Of a stretch of DNA of 64,000 nucleotides, positions 34,522 through 43,226 are shown piece after piece. A model generated the notes under the pieces. It was not told where the DNA came from. It was given only the letters and a program-made list of their open reading frames with translations, and did not search any database. Source of the DNA: Spirochaetae bacterium HGW-Spirochaetae-3 (GTDB lineage Bacteria > Spirochaetota > Spirochaetia > Treponematales > UBA12059). Both the position numbers and the translations under genes were made by a program. Positions within the stretch are counted from its first letter, which is position 1. Every line of letters begins with the position of its first letter. The stretch spans positions 105,707-169,706 of the forward strand of contig PGXV01000008.1 in NCBI GenBank assembly GCA_002839315.1, written 5' to 3'.

Positions 34522-35541
34522 ATGAAACCAAAGATAGGCATCATCGAAGTGGCCCGCCTGGCGGGCGTATCCAAGAGTACGGTCTCTCGCGTCATCACCG
34601 AGTCTGGCGGCTCGGTGAGCCCGCGCGCGCAGGAGAGGGTGACAGCGGCCATCAAGGAACTCGGATACACGCGCAATACGCTGGCGGCCGGGCTCCGCGC
34701 TCAGAAAACGTGGATGGTACTCGTTATGGTACCCGATATCGCCAACCCGTACTGGTCGGAGATAGCGAGGGCTGCCCAGGACCGCCTCGAGGCGGAGGGC
34801 AACTCGGTCGTCGTCGGCAATACCGACTGGCTGAAGAGCCGGGAAGACCGCTACTTCGAGCTTGCCAGATCGGGGCGCTTCGACGGCATGGTGATCAACA
34901 GCGTCACCGACGATATAGCCGCGATCAACGATATGGGCATCCCCGTCGTCATGGTAGGAGAGCGCGCCGAGTCGCAGGACATCGACACCGTGGGGACCGA
35001 CACGACGGCCGCGACGAGGATGGCGCTCGAGCACCTATGGGAGCACGGCAACCGACGCATAGCGATAGCCACGAGCGACCACGGCGGGGAGCGATTCCTG
35101 TCGTTGCGGCGACGGGCATACGAAGATTTCATGGCCGACAAGGGCGTCGAGCCGGATCCGTCGCTAGCGTTCTCGGTAAAGCTGTCCGAGGAGGGCGGCC
35201 GTGAGCTTGTCGGGTCGCTGCTGGCGCTGGACGGGTGGCGCGACCGCATCGACGCGGTCTTCTGCGGCAACGACATACTCGCCATAGCCGCTATTAACGC
35301 GCTCAGGGACTCGGGCATAGAGGCGGGCAGGGACCTGTCGCTGGTAGGCATGGACGATATTCCGGCGGCCGCGCATACCTTCCCGGCGCTGACGACGGTA
35401 CGCAAGCCGCGCGCGCTCATCGGGGCCGCGGCCGCCGAGCTGCTGCTGGCGAGGATACGCGATCCCGACCGGCCGCCCGAGCGGCGGCTCTTCCCAGGGG
35501 AACTCATGATACGCGGTAGCGTAGCGGAAAGGCATATATGA
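34522..35541 (+). CDS. LacI-family transcriptional regulator
   Basis: A 339-residue repressor. The helix-turn-helix is IIEVARLAGVSKSTVSRVITESGG, followed by the hinge ERVTAAIKELGYTRNTLAAGLR. A periplasmic-binding-protein-like effector domain follows with VLVMVPDIANPYWSEIARAAQ, DGMVINSV, and VFCGNDILAIAAINALRDSGI...LSLVGMDDIPAA. The effector is probably the sugar or glycoside imported by the operon. The ATG at 34522 is chosen because the family N-terminus starts here and operator O2 lies directly upstream. It is first in an operon of eight genes and overlaps the next by 4 nt (ATGA). No strong Shine-Dalgarno precedes it. Confidence 0.94.
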   Translation: MKPKIGIIEVARLAGVSKSTVSRVITESGGSVSPRAQERVTAAIKELGYTRNTLAAGLRAQKTWMVLVMVPDIANPYWSEIARAAQDRLEAEGNSVVVGNTDWLKSREDRYFELARSGRFDGMVINSVTDDIAAINDMGIPVVMVGERAESQDIDTVGTDTTAATRMALEHLWEHGNRRIAIATSDHGGERFLSLRRRAYEDFMADKGVEPDPSLAFSVKLSEEGGRELVGSLLALDGWRDRIDAVFCGNDILAIAAINALRDSGIEAGRDLSLVGMDDIPAAAHTFPALTTVRKPRALIGAAAAELLLARIRDPDRPPERRLFPGELMIRGSVAERHI

Positions 35542-36539
35542 AGACACGCAACGAGACGCTCGCCGACAGGGCGCGCTACGAATCGAAGGCGGCGGGAGCC
35601 CTGATCGGCCTCGCGATAGGCGACGCCATGGGCGACGTCGGCCGTAGCCAAGAGCATAGGGCCCGGTACGGCATAGTGACGAACATGTACCCGGAGGCCA
35701 AGAGCACCGACGACACCGAGTTCGGCGTCCTGACGGCTATGGCCCTGCTCGATTCGGGCGGCGAGCTGACGCCGGAGTCCACGGCGGCCGCGTGGCGGAA
35801 GTACGTGCTCGACCGCGGCGGCGCGAAGAAGCGGGCCGGGCGACCGTTGTACGGCGCGCTGGCTAACCTGGCGCGCGGCATCGAGCCGCCGCTGTCGGGC
35901 AGGCACAACGTGATGAATATCGACGACGGGGCCGCGATGCGCGCGAGCCCGCACGGCATCTATCGCGCCGGCGACCCTGACGGAGCCGCCGCCCTGGCCG
36001 CGGCCGACGCCAGCGTCAGCCACGACGCCGACGGCATATACGCCGCGCAGGCGATAGCGGCGAGCGTCGCGGTCGCGATGGCAGACGGCGGACCGGACGA
36101 GATCGTGGCGGCGGGGCTCCGCTTCATGCCGGCGGGCTCTTGGCTACGAGCCTCGATGGACCGCGCGATGGCTATCTGCGACGCGAAACCCGATATCGAG
36201 GTCGCCTACGAGGACCTGCATACCGTCCTGTGGAATCCCGAGCACGCGTCGTCTCCCGAGGCGATACCCCAGGTCTACGCGATATTCAGGCTAACGAAGG
36301 GCGACCCGCGGCGGGGGCTGCTGTGGAGCGCCAACTTCGGTCGCGACGCCGACACGATATGCGGCCTCGTCTGCTCGCTCGCGGGCGCGCTACACGGCGT
36401 CGAGGCCTTCCCCGCCGAATGGACCGCGGCCGTACGCAAGCCCTCCGGCGTATGCCTGGAATTCGCGGCGGAGCACGACATGCTGGATCTCGGCCGCTCG
36501 CTCGCGGCGCTGTCGTACGGGAAGCGGCGCGATGCATAA
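35538..36539 (+). CDS. ADP-ribosylglycohydrolase-fold protein (DraG/ARH family), first
   Basis: A 333-residue all-helical enzyme of the DraG/ARH superfamily, which hydrolyses N- or O-glycosidic bonds of ADP-ribose or related ribosides with two Mg ions. Metal ligands are intact: STDDTEF (Thr57, Asp58, Asp59), SVSHDADGIYAAQ in the middle, and NFGRDADTICGL (Asp270, Asp272, Thr273). The N-terminal GALIGLAIGDAMG is also typical. In this operon, flanked by sugar transport genes, it more likely acts on an imported glycoside than on a modified protein; this is inference. It overlaps lacI by 4 nt and the first permease gene by 8 nt. Confidence 0.9.
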   Translation: MKTRNETLADRARYESKAAGALIGLAIGDAMGDVGRSQEHRARYGIVTNMYPEAKSTDDTEFGVLTAMALLDSGGELTPESTAAAWRKYVLDRGGAKKRAGRPLYGALANLARGIEPPLSGRHNVMNIDDGAAMRASPHGIYRAGDPDGAAALAAADASVSHDADGIYAAQAIAASVAVAMADGGPDEIVAAGLRFMPAGSWLRASMDRAMAICDAKPDIEVAYEDLHTVLWNPEHASSPEAIPQVYAIFRLTKGDPRRGLLWSANFGRDADTICGLVCSLAGALHGVEAFPAEWTAAVRKPSGVCLEFAAEHDMLDLGRSLAALSYGKRRDA

Positions 36540-37437
36540 GCCGGGAACGCTGAGGACGCGTATGAGGCAGGAAGGCTTCCTGATCGTCCTCCTCGTGCCT
36601 GCGCTCGTCTACTTCTCCGTGTACCACTTGGTGCCGATGGCGGGCATGGTCCTGGCCTTCCAGGATTTCCGCATCGTCGGCCACAGCCAATGGGTCGGGC
36701 TCAAGCACTTCAAGCTACTGTTCAGCTCGCCGTCGTTCCTCGGCGTCCTCAAGAACACGTTGATCATCAGCTCTATGAAGATCATCCTGTTCTTCCCGCT
36801 ACCGATAGCGTTCGCCCTTATGCTCAACGAGCTACGCTCGGTGCTCGTGCGTAAATTCGTCCAGGCGACTGCCTATTTGCCGCACTTCCTGTCGTGGGTG
36901 GTGATATCCGGCGTATGGATATCGTTCCTGTCGCCCTCCACGGGCGGCGCGAACCAGGCCCGCGGGCTCGTCGGCCTGCCGCCGGTTGACTACATGACCA
37001 GCAAGTCCGCGATACGCTGGGTGCTGTTCGCGTCGGAGACCTGGAGGAGCCTGGGCTGGGACTCGATTATCTACCTGGCGGCGCTGATGCGCATCAGCCC
37101 CAGCCTCTACGAGTCCGCCGACATGGACGGCGCGGGCCCGCTGCAGAAGGCCGTGTACATAACGATACCCGAGCTGGCCCCGACCATGATAACGGTGCTG
37201 ATACTCAACCTGGGTTTCTTCATGAGCGCAGGCTTCGACCAGGTATTCAACATGATGAACGACTCGGTCATAAGCGTCGTCGATATCCTTGACACCTACG
37301 TCTACCGGATAGGCCTCCTCAACATGCAGTACTCGTTCTCCACGGCCGCCAGCCTCTTCAAGGGACTCATCGGCCTAGTGCTTATCCTGGGCACGCATAC
37401 GGCGGCCAAGAAGGTCACCGGAAAGGGGCTGTGGTGA
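36532..37437 (+). CDS. ABC transporter permease, CUT1/LplB type
   Basis: A 301-residue inner-membrane permease with six predicted helices. The EAA loop that contacts the ATPase is present as LYESADMDGAGPLQKAVYITIPEL. LVPMAGMVLAFQDFRIVG and GLKHFKLLFSS are typical of the LplB/YteP subgroup, which imports oligosaccharides or polysaccharide fragments. The first cytoplasmic residues are short. It is followed by the second permease with a 1-nt overlap (TGATG). No ATPase gene is in the operon, as is common for CUT1 systems that share an MsmK-type ATPase. Confidence 0.92.
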   Translation: MHKPGTLRTRMRQEGFLIVLLVPALVYFSVYHLVPMAGMVLAFQDFRIVGHSQWVGLKHFKLLFSSPSFLGVLKNTLIISSMKIILFFPLPIAFALMLNELRSVLVRKFVQATAYLPHFLSWVVISGVWISFLSPSTGGANQARGLVGLPPVDYMTSKSAIRWVLFASETWRSLGWDSIIYLAALMRISPSLYESADMDGAGPLQKAVYITIPELAPTMITVLILNLGFFMSAGFDQVFNMMNDSVISVVDILDTYVYRIGLLNMQYSFSTAASLFKGLIGLVLILGTHTAAKKVTGKGLW

Positions 37438-38348
37438 TGGCCGGCCTCAAGATAAAGGGTAAGCCCTCGTCGACCCGCGACCGCCTGTTCAGGGCGACGA
37501 TAGCCCTGATACTCGTCGCGGTATCGGCCGTCGTGCTCGTGCCGCTCCTCAACCTGCTAGCGCTGTCGCTATCGGACCCGGCCAGGGTCGGCGAGGTGAC
37601 TGGCCTGTCGATACTTCCCAAGGGCTTCTCCACGGTGAACTACCGCGTGCTGGCCGCCAATCCGCTGTTCGTCAGGAGCATCCTGAACGCGCTGTTCATC
37701 ACCGTCGTCGGCACCGCCATCAACCTCGTGGTCACGTCGATGGCGGCGTTCGCGCTGACGAGGGCCAACCTGCCCGGCAGGCGCTTCTTCATGCTGCTCG
37801 TCATCGTCATCATGGTCCTGGAGCCGGGGCTGATACCCGAGTACCTGGTCGTCAAGAAGATAGGCCTTATGAACAGCCTGTGGGCGGTCATCCTCTACAA
37901 GACCGTCAACGTGTACTACCTGATCATCCTTATGCGCTTCTTCGAGGAGGTCCCGCAGTCGCTCATCGAGGCGGCGCGCGTCGACGGCGCGGGCTACGGC
38001 ACCATCTTCCTCAAGATAATGCTGCCGCTCGCCAAGCCCGCGCTCGCGACGCTCGGGCTGTTCTACGGGGTCTTCCACTGGAACGAGTACTTCAGGGCGA
38101 GCATATACCTGTCCGACCCGGACAAGTACCCGCTCCAGCTGATACTCAGGCAGTTCGTCGTGCTGGACGATACCGCCTCGCTGATAGGCTCCGGCGCGCT
38201 GTTCAGCTACGAGGAGGCGGCCCGGCTGGACTACGGGGCGCTCAAGGCGAGCACGATCATCGTCGCCATGCTACCGGTTCTTATCGTCTATCCATTGATC
38301 CTGAAATACTACACGAAAGGGGTCATGGAGGGCGGAGTCAAGGAATAG
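37437..38348 (+). CDS. ABC transporter permease, CUT1/YtcP (LplC) type
   Basis: A 303-residue permease. The EAA loop is SLIEAARVDGAGYGTIFLKIMLPLAKPAL. Subgroup marks are LLNLLALSLSDPARV at the N-terminus, the middle segment FMLLVIVIMVLEPGLIPEYLVVKKIGLMNSLWAVIL and YYTKGVMEGGVKE at the C-terminus, the usual ending of YtcP proteins. The ATG at 37437 overlaps the preceding stop by one base. GTG at 37431 is a less likely start. It forms the heterodimeric channel with the product of 36532-37437. Confidence 0.92.
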   Translation: MAGLKIKGKPSSTRDRLFRATIALILVAVSAVVLVPLLNLLALSLSDPARVGEVTGLSILPKGFSTVNYRVLAANPLFVRSILNALFITVVGTAINLVVTSMAAFALTRANLPGRRFFMLLVIVIMVLEPGLIPEYLVVKKIGLMNSLWAVILYKTVNVYYLIILMRFFEEVPQSLIEAARVDGAGYGTIFLKIMLPLAKPALATLGLFYGVFHWNEYFRASIYLSDPDKYPLQLILRQFVVLDDTASLIGSGALFSYEEAARLDYGALKASTIIVAMLPVLIVYPLILKYYTKGVMEGGVKE

Positions 38349-38357
38349 GAGGCTTTT

Positions 38358-39818
38358 ATGAAGAAGAGACTAGCGGTTCTATCCGCGCTCGTCGCGATGC
38401 TCGCCTGCGCGAGCGGCGCCTGGGCCGTCGGCGACAAGGAAGCGGCCGTAGGCGCGTCGGGCGCCCCCGCCAAGGTGCGGATGGTGCTCAAGGACCTGGA
38501 CACCGATCCTAACTCGGCCCAGTTCATCGAGCTGATCGAGCAGGGCATGGCGGCCGCGGGAACGCCGGTCGACATCGAGGTCATGAAGATACCGGCGGGC
38601 AACTACGCCGAGAAGCTCTCGCTGATGATCATGTCCGGCGACGTGCCCGACCTGATATACTTCCAGGGAGGCGACGACAAGCTCGCCGCGCAGGGCGTGC
38701 TCGAGGACCTGCGGCCCTACGTCGCTAAATCCAGGTACTTCAAGTCGCTGATGGACCCGCACTCGGTCCAGCGCCTCGAGAGCTATCCGTACCTCGCGTG
38801 GATCGCCCCGCCCAGGGTCAGGACGCCCGTGATGCGCCGCGACTGGTTCGACTCGCTGCCGTCCGCCAAGGCCGTGGCCGCCAAGCCCAGCGTCGACGCC
38901 TACTATACGCTGTTCAAGGACCTCGTCGCCAAGAAAGGCGCCAAGTACGGCATCTGCGTCACCGGCGCTACCAACGGCGTCGAGGAACTCGACGCTATCT
39001 TCGACGCGGCCTTCGGCATCACGTCTACCTGGCTCAAGGGCTCCGACGGCGCGTGGGTCTATTCACGCGTGACCCCGATGGAGAGGCAGAAGCTGGAGTT
39101 CTACGCCAAGCTGTACAAGGAAGGACTCCTCGATCCCGAGTTCCTCACCAAGAAGTGGGACTCCAAGGAACAGGTCTTCTACGAGGGCAAGGCCGGCATG
39201 ATACCCGGCGTCGCCCCCGGCAGCGTCGACGTCTACGTCAACAAGATGATGAAAGCCCAGGGCACCGACCTCGTGCCGTTGCCGCCGGCCAAGGGCGTCT
39301 CGCAGGGCCTGACCCCCTTCGTCGACGTGACCAAGGAATCCCGCGGCTGGGCCATAGCGTCCACCTCCAAGGTCAAGGCCGCGGCCTTCGCGGTACTCGA
39401 CTTCATGTGGAGCCCCGCCGGCCTCAAGATAGCCAAGCTCGGCATGCCCGGCGTCCACTACGTCGACGACGGCAAACAGTACGTCCTGACCGACAAGTAC
39501 TCCGAGTGGTACAACGGCTGGTTCGGCGACTCGTTCAACGGCTTCAACCCGGACAAGCCCCTGTCGCGGCCGATCATGACGCCCGCAGCGGTCGCCGCCG
39601 GCGACATGGCGAAGAAATACATGCAGGCCGACAAGACCATCCTGATCCCCGAGCAGTACATCACCAACTGGGACGCGATGACCAACCTGTACAAGGAGTA
39701 CGTCGCCGACATCGTGACCGGCAAGAGGCCGATATCCGCGTTCGACGAGTTCGTGGACAAGTGGAACAAGGCGGGCGGCGTCGACGTCACAAAGTACGCC
39801 AACACCGTCCTGAGATAA
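38358..39818 (+). CDS. Extracellular solute-binding protein, LipO type
   Basis: A 486-residue secreted binding protein with signal peptide MKKRLAVLSALVAMLACASGAWA. The site near residue 17 (LACAS) may be lipidated, otherwise cleaved after AWA. It belongs to solute-binding family 1 of the LipO/YtcQ group: LSLMIMSGDVPDLIYFQGGDDKLAAQGVLEDLRPYV, ending WDAMTNLYKEYVADIVTGKRPISAFDEFVDKWNKAGG. It would capture the substrate for the two permeases. AGGAGG lies 7 nt upstream of the ATG. The intergenic gap to the next gene is 99 nt, the largest in the operon. Confidence 0.92.
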   Translation: MKKRLAVLSALVAMLACASGAWAVGDKEAAVGASGAPAKVRMVLKDLDTDPNSAQFIELIEQGMAAAGTPVDIEVMKIPAGNYAEKLSLMIMSGDVPDLIYFQGGDDKLAAQGVLEDLRPYVAKSRYFKSLMDPHSVQRLESYPYLAWIAPPRVRTPVMRRDWFDSLPSAKAVAAKPSVDAYYTLFKDLVAKKGAKYGICVTGATNGVEELDAIFDAAFGITSTWLKGSDGAWVYSRVTPMERQKLEFYAKLYKEGLLDPEFLTKKWDSKEQVFYEGKAGMIPGVAPGSVDVYVNKMMKAQGTDLVPLPPAKGVSQGLTPFVDVTKESRGWAIASTSKVKAAAFAVLDFMWSPAGLKIAKLGMPGVHYVDDGKQYVLTDKYSEWYNGWFGDSFNGFNPDKPLSRPIMTPAAVAAGDMAKKYMQADKTILIPEQYITNWDAMTNLYKEYVADIVTGKRPISAFDEFVDKWNKAGGVDVTKYANTVLR

Positions 39819-39917
39819 GCGGAGCCAACGCTACGCCGCGGGGGGAGGGCCAGATCCCGACTCCCGCGGCACTGATCAGCATCCTTCTTTTTATCGAATT
39901 CTTCCAACGGAGTGAAC

Positions 39918-42068
39918 ATGCCTATCCCCAGCGATTACCTTGAACGCGTCTATTCCGGCTTCATCGGCAAGAACGTCGGCATACGCCTCGGCGCGCCGGT
40001 AGAGCCGGCCATCTGGACCTACGAGCGCATACGCGAGATATACGGCGACATCCGCTCGTACGTGAAGCCGTTCAGGAACTTCGCTGCCGACGACGACGCC
40101 AACGGACCCGTCTACTTCATCAGGCCGCTGATAGACGGCGACCCGGCCGCGCCGCTGACCGCGGAGGCCGTCGGAAAGGCTTGGCTCGACTACGCGCGCG
40201 AGGGCAAGGGCATGTTCTGGTGGGGCGGCTACGGCGTCTCCACGGAGCACACGGCCTATCTCAACCTGAAGGCGGGCATACCGGCCCCCGAGTCGGGTTC
40301 GATAGCGCGCAACGGCCGGACGGTCGCCGAGCAGATAGGCGGGCAGATATTCATAGACACCTGGGGCCTCGTATGGCCCGGACGGCCCGACAAGGCCGCC
40401 GAGTACGCGGCGACGGCCGCCAGCGTGTCGCACGACGGCGACGGCGTGAACGGCGCGCGATTCATCGCGGCGTGCATAGCGGCGGCCTTCCCGACGCCGC
40501 TCGCGGAGGCCTCCGCGGATCCGTCCAAGGCCCTACGCTCCGTCTTCGACGCTGGCCTCTCGCGGGTGCCCGAAGGCTCGCCGTACGCCAAGGTAGTCCG
40601 TTCGGTAGCCGCGTTCCACGACGCCGCCCCGGACGACTGGCGGGCCTGCCAGGAATACCTCATAGCGGAATGGGGCTACGACCGCTATCCCGGCCTCTGC
40701 CACATGATACCCAACGCCGGCGTCTGCGCGCTGGCCCTTCTCTACGGCGAGGGAGACTTCTGCCGTACTGTAGAGATCGCGACGATGTGCGGATGGGACA
40801 CCGACTGCAACGCCGGCAACGTCGGCACTATCGTCGGCGTCCTGCGCGGCATGGACGCCATACCCGCGCATTACCGCGACCCCATCAACGACGGAATCGT
40901 GCTGTCCGGGCTTCCCGGATCGTTAAACATACTCGATATACCCACGTTCTCGCGGACGCTTGCGTCGATCGGCTACGCGCTGGCCGGCGAGGCGGCGCCC
41001 GCGGCGATACGCGACGCCCTCGCCAGGGGCGACGGCGAGCGCGGCCTGTACTTCGACTTCTCGCTACCCGGTTCGACCCACTGCATGCGCGTATCGGACC
41101 CGGTGATGTTCTCGGCGGTCCATCGCGCCGGCGTCCTGCCCGACGGCCGCTCGGCGCTGGAGTTCCGCTTCGAGCGCGTGCTGCGCGACCAGTCGGGCAA
41201 GCTGTTCTACAAGCCCTTCTACCGCCGGGCCGACTTCGACGACGAGCGCTACAGCCCGACCTTCGCGCCGACGGCGAGGCCCGGGCAGACGGTCAGGATA
41301 CGCTTCCGCGCGGAGAAGTGGGAAGGACAGAGGATCGGCGTCTCCGGCTACGTGCGCGACACCCATACCGGCGCGGATATCGAGACCACGTCGCCCGTCT
41401 TCCCGGAGCCGGGCGAGGAACGCGTGCTCGAGTTCGTCATCCCGGAGGTCGGCGGATCCCAGGTCGACGAGATAGGCATAAAGCTGACCGGCTGGACCGG
41501 CGCCGGCAAGCGCGACTCGGGTAGGCTACTCGTCGACCTCTTCGAGATATCGGGCAAGGCTACGTACTCAATAGACGTCGCGAAGCAGGCGGTCGAGTTC
41601 GGCTGCGTGACGCCGTTCTCGCACGCGGGCGGCGCCTGGGCCATAGAGGACGGGCGGCTGCGCGTGATGACGCACGAGGCCTGCGCGTCGTATACGGGCG
41701 GACACGCGGTACGGGACCAGCGCGTCTCCGCGACGGTCAGGCCGCTCGCCGGGGATAGCCACCTGCTCGCCGTCCGCGCGGGCGGGGCGATGCGAGGCTA
41801 CTTCGCCGGCTTCGACGGCCCTGGCAGGGTCGCGATACTGAGGAACGACTTCGGCTTCACGAGGCTCGCCGTCGCCGACTTCGCGTGGGAGCCCGGACGG
41901 GACTACCGCGTCAGCGTCGACGCGGCGGGGAACAGGATCACGCTGTCCGTCGACGGGAAGCGCGTCCTCGAGACGTCCGACTCGACCCACGCCGCCGGCA
42001 TGGTCGGCTGCGGGACGACCGGAGCCGCGCGCGCCCTTTACGGCGACTTCGAGGTGGAGGAACGGTGA
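39918..42068 (+). CDS. ADP-ribosylglycohydrolase-fold protein with C-terminal beta domains, second
   Basis: A 716-residue two-part protein. Residues about 1-360 are an ADP-ribosylglycohydrolase fold: IPSDYLERVYSGFIGKNVGIRLGAPVE, AASVSHDGDGVNGARFIAA, and MCGWDTDCNAGNVGTIVG (second metal motif). The first metal motif is changed: STEHTAYL where the sister protein has STDDT, so a Glu-His pair replaces Asp-Asp. Residues about 380-716 are beta-rich, ending in a concanavalin-like module (YRVSVDAAGNRITLSVDGKRVLETSDSTHAAGMVGCGTTG), likely to bind carbohydrate. No signal peptide is visible, so it should be cytoplasmic. The ATG at 39918 has GGAG 5 nt upstream; GTG 39912 is an alternative. Confidence 0.85.
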   Translation: MPIPSDYLERVYSGFIGKNVGIRLGAPVEPAIWTYERIREIYGDIRSYVKPFRNFAADDDANGPVYFIRPLIDGDPAAPLTAEAVGKAWLDYAREGKGMFWWGGYGVSTEHTAYLNLKAGIPAPESGSIARNGRTVAEQIGGQIFIDTWGLVWPGRPDKAAEYAATAASVSHDGDGVNGARFIAACIAAAFPTPLAEASADPSKALRSVFDAGLSRVPEGSPYAKVVRSVAAFHDAAPDDWRACQEYLIAEWGYDRYPGLCHMIPNAGVCALALLYGEGDFCRTVEIATMCGWDTDCNAGNVGTIVGVLRGMDAIPAHYRDPINDGIVLSGLPGSLNILDIPTFSRTLASIGYALAGEAAPAAIRDALARGDGERGLYFDFSLPGSTHCMRVSDPVMFSAVHRAGVLPDGRSALEFRFERVLRDQSGKLFYKPFYRRADFDDERYSPTFAPTARPGQTVRIRFRAEKWEGQRIGVSGYVRDTHTGADIETTSPVFPEPGEERVLEFVIPEVGGSQVDEIGIKLTGWTGAGKRDSGRLLVDLFEISGKATYSIDVAKQAVEFGCVTPFSHAGGAWAIEDGRLRVMTHEACASYTGGHAVRDQRVSATVRPLAGDSHLLAVRAGGAMRGYFAGFDGPGRVAILRNDFGFTRLAVADFAWEPGRDYRVSVDAAGNRITLSVDGKRVLETSDSTHAAGMVGCGTTGAARALYGDFEVEER

Positions 42069-43225
42069 CGAAGAGGAAATCCGATTGCGAGGTCGCGTAC
42101 GCGGCCGGCGGCGGGGAACTGCGCGTACGCGTCGACTCGTCGGTCGGCGTCCTGTTCGGGCGCGCGATAGAGCGGACCGCGAGGGAGGCCGCTGCCGAAT
42201 TCGGCGTCGGCTCGGGCGAGCTGCGCGTCGACGACGACGGCGCGCTCGACTACGCGGTCGCCGCCCGCGTCGAGGCGGCGCTCCGCGCCGCGGGGTTCGC
42301 GCGCGTCGGCCCGGCCCGGGCTGCCGGGAATGCGCCCGCAGCGCCCCGTCGCCCGATACCGTGGCGTTCACGGCTGTACCTCCCCGGCGACCAGCCCGAC
42401 CTGTTCCCCAACGCGGGCCTGTTCGGCGCCGACTGCCTGATACTCGACCTGGAGGACTCGGTCATGCCGTCGCGGAAGGCGGAAGCGCGCATACTGGCGC
42501 GGCGGGTCCTCGAGGCGCACCGCGGCTTCTTCGGCCGCTCCGCGCTGGTCGTGCGCGTCAACCCGCTCGCCGGCCCGTTCGGCCGCGACGACGTCGCCGA
42601 GCTTGGCGCCTGCCTGCCCGACGCCATACTGCTGCCCAAGTGCGAATCGCCCGCCGACGTCGAGGCGCTCGCGTCCGAGCTGGACTCTCTCGAATCCACG
42701 GCGCGAGGCGGCGGGCGCGCGCTGATCATGGCGCTCGTCGAGACGGCCCGGGGCGTCGTCGCCGCTCCGTCAATCGCGGCCGCGTCGGACCGCGTCTGCG
42801 CCGTATGCTTCGGCGCGGAGGACTTCTCTCGCGACGTCGGCGCCCGAAGGACCGCCGGCGGGGCGGAAGCGAGCCTCGCCCGCCAGTCCGTCGTGCTCGC
42901 CGCCAAGGCCGCCGGCGTCCAGGCCCACGACTCGGTCTACTCCGACTCGGACGACGACGCGGGATTCGCGGCCTACTGCGAGGCGGCGAGGGCGATGGGC
43001 TTCGACGGCGTCGGCCTCGTGCACCCGCGGCAGATCGCCATAGCGCACCGCGCCTTCGACCCCGGTCCGGCGGAACTCGAGGAGGCGCGCCGCATCGTCG
43101 CCGCCCTCGAGGAGGCGGCGTCGCGCGGTCTCGGCGTCGCGTCTATAGAGGGCAAGATGATAGACGCGCCGGTCGCCGAGCGGGCGAGGCGCGTCGTGGC
43201 TCGGGCAAGCGGAGAGGCGCGCTGA
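42065..43225 (+). CDS. Citrate lyase acyl carrier protein-beta subunit fusion (CitD-CitE)
   Basis: A 386-residue fusion. Residues 1-85 match CitD, the acyl carrier protein of citrate lyase: TKRKSDCEVAYAAGGGELRVRV, with the Ser-Asp pair where the prosthetic group is carried, and VDDDGALDYAVAARVEAALRAA. After an Ala/Pro linker, residues about 100-386 are CitE (citryl-CoA lyase beta): RSRLYLPGDQPDLFPNAGLFGADCLILDLEDSVMPSRK, VVRVNPLAGPFGRDDV, ILLPKCESPADV, VETARGVV and MGFDGVGLVHPRQIAIAHRAF. CitD and CitE are normally separate polypeptides. The start is GTG at 42065, overlapping the previous stop as GTGA. citF begins one base after its stop. Ligase and prosthetic-group genes (citC, citX, citG) are not in this window. 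Confidence 0.87.
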   Translation: MTKRKSDCEVAYAAGGGELRVRVDSSVGVLFGRAIERTAREAAAEFGVGSGELRVDDDGALDYAVAARVEAALRAAGFARVGPARAAGNAPAAPRRPIPWRSRLYLPGDQPDLFPNAGLFGADCLILDLEDSVMPSRKAEARILARRVLEAHRGFFGRSALVVRVNPLAGPFGRDDVAELGACLPDAILLPKCESPADVEALASELDSLESTARGGGRALIMALVETARGVVAAPSIAAASDRVCAVCFGAEDFSRDVGARRTAGGAEASLARQSVVLAAKAAGVQAHDSVYSDSDDDAGFAAYCEAARAMGFDGVGLVHPRQIAIAHRAFDPGPAELEEARRIVAALEEAASRGLGVASIEGKMIDAPVAERARRVVARASGEAR

Positions 43226-43226
43226 C

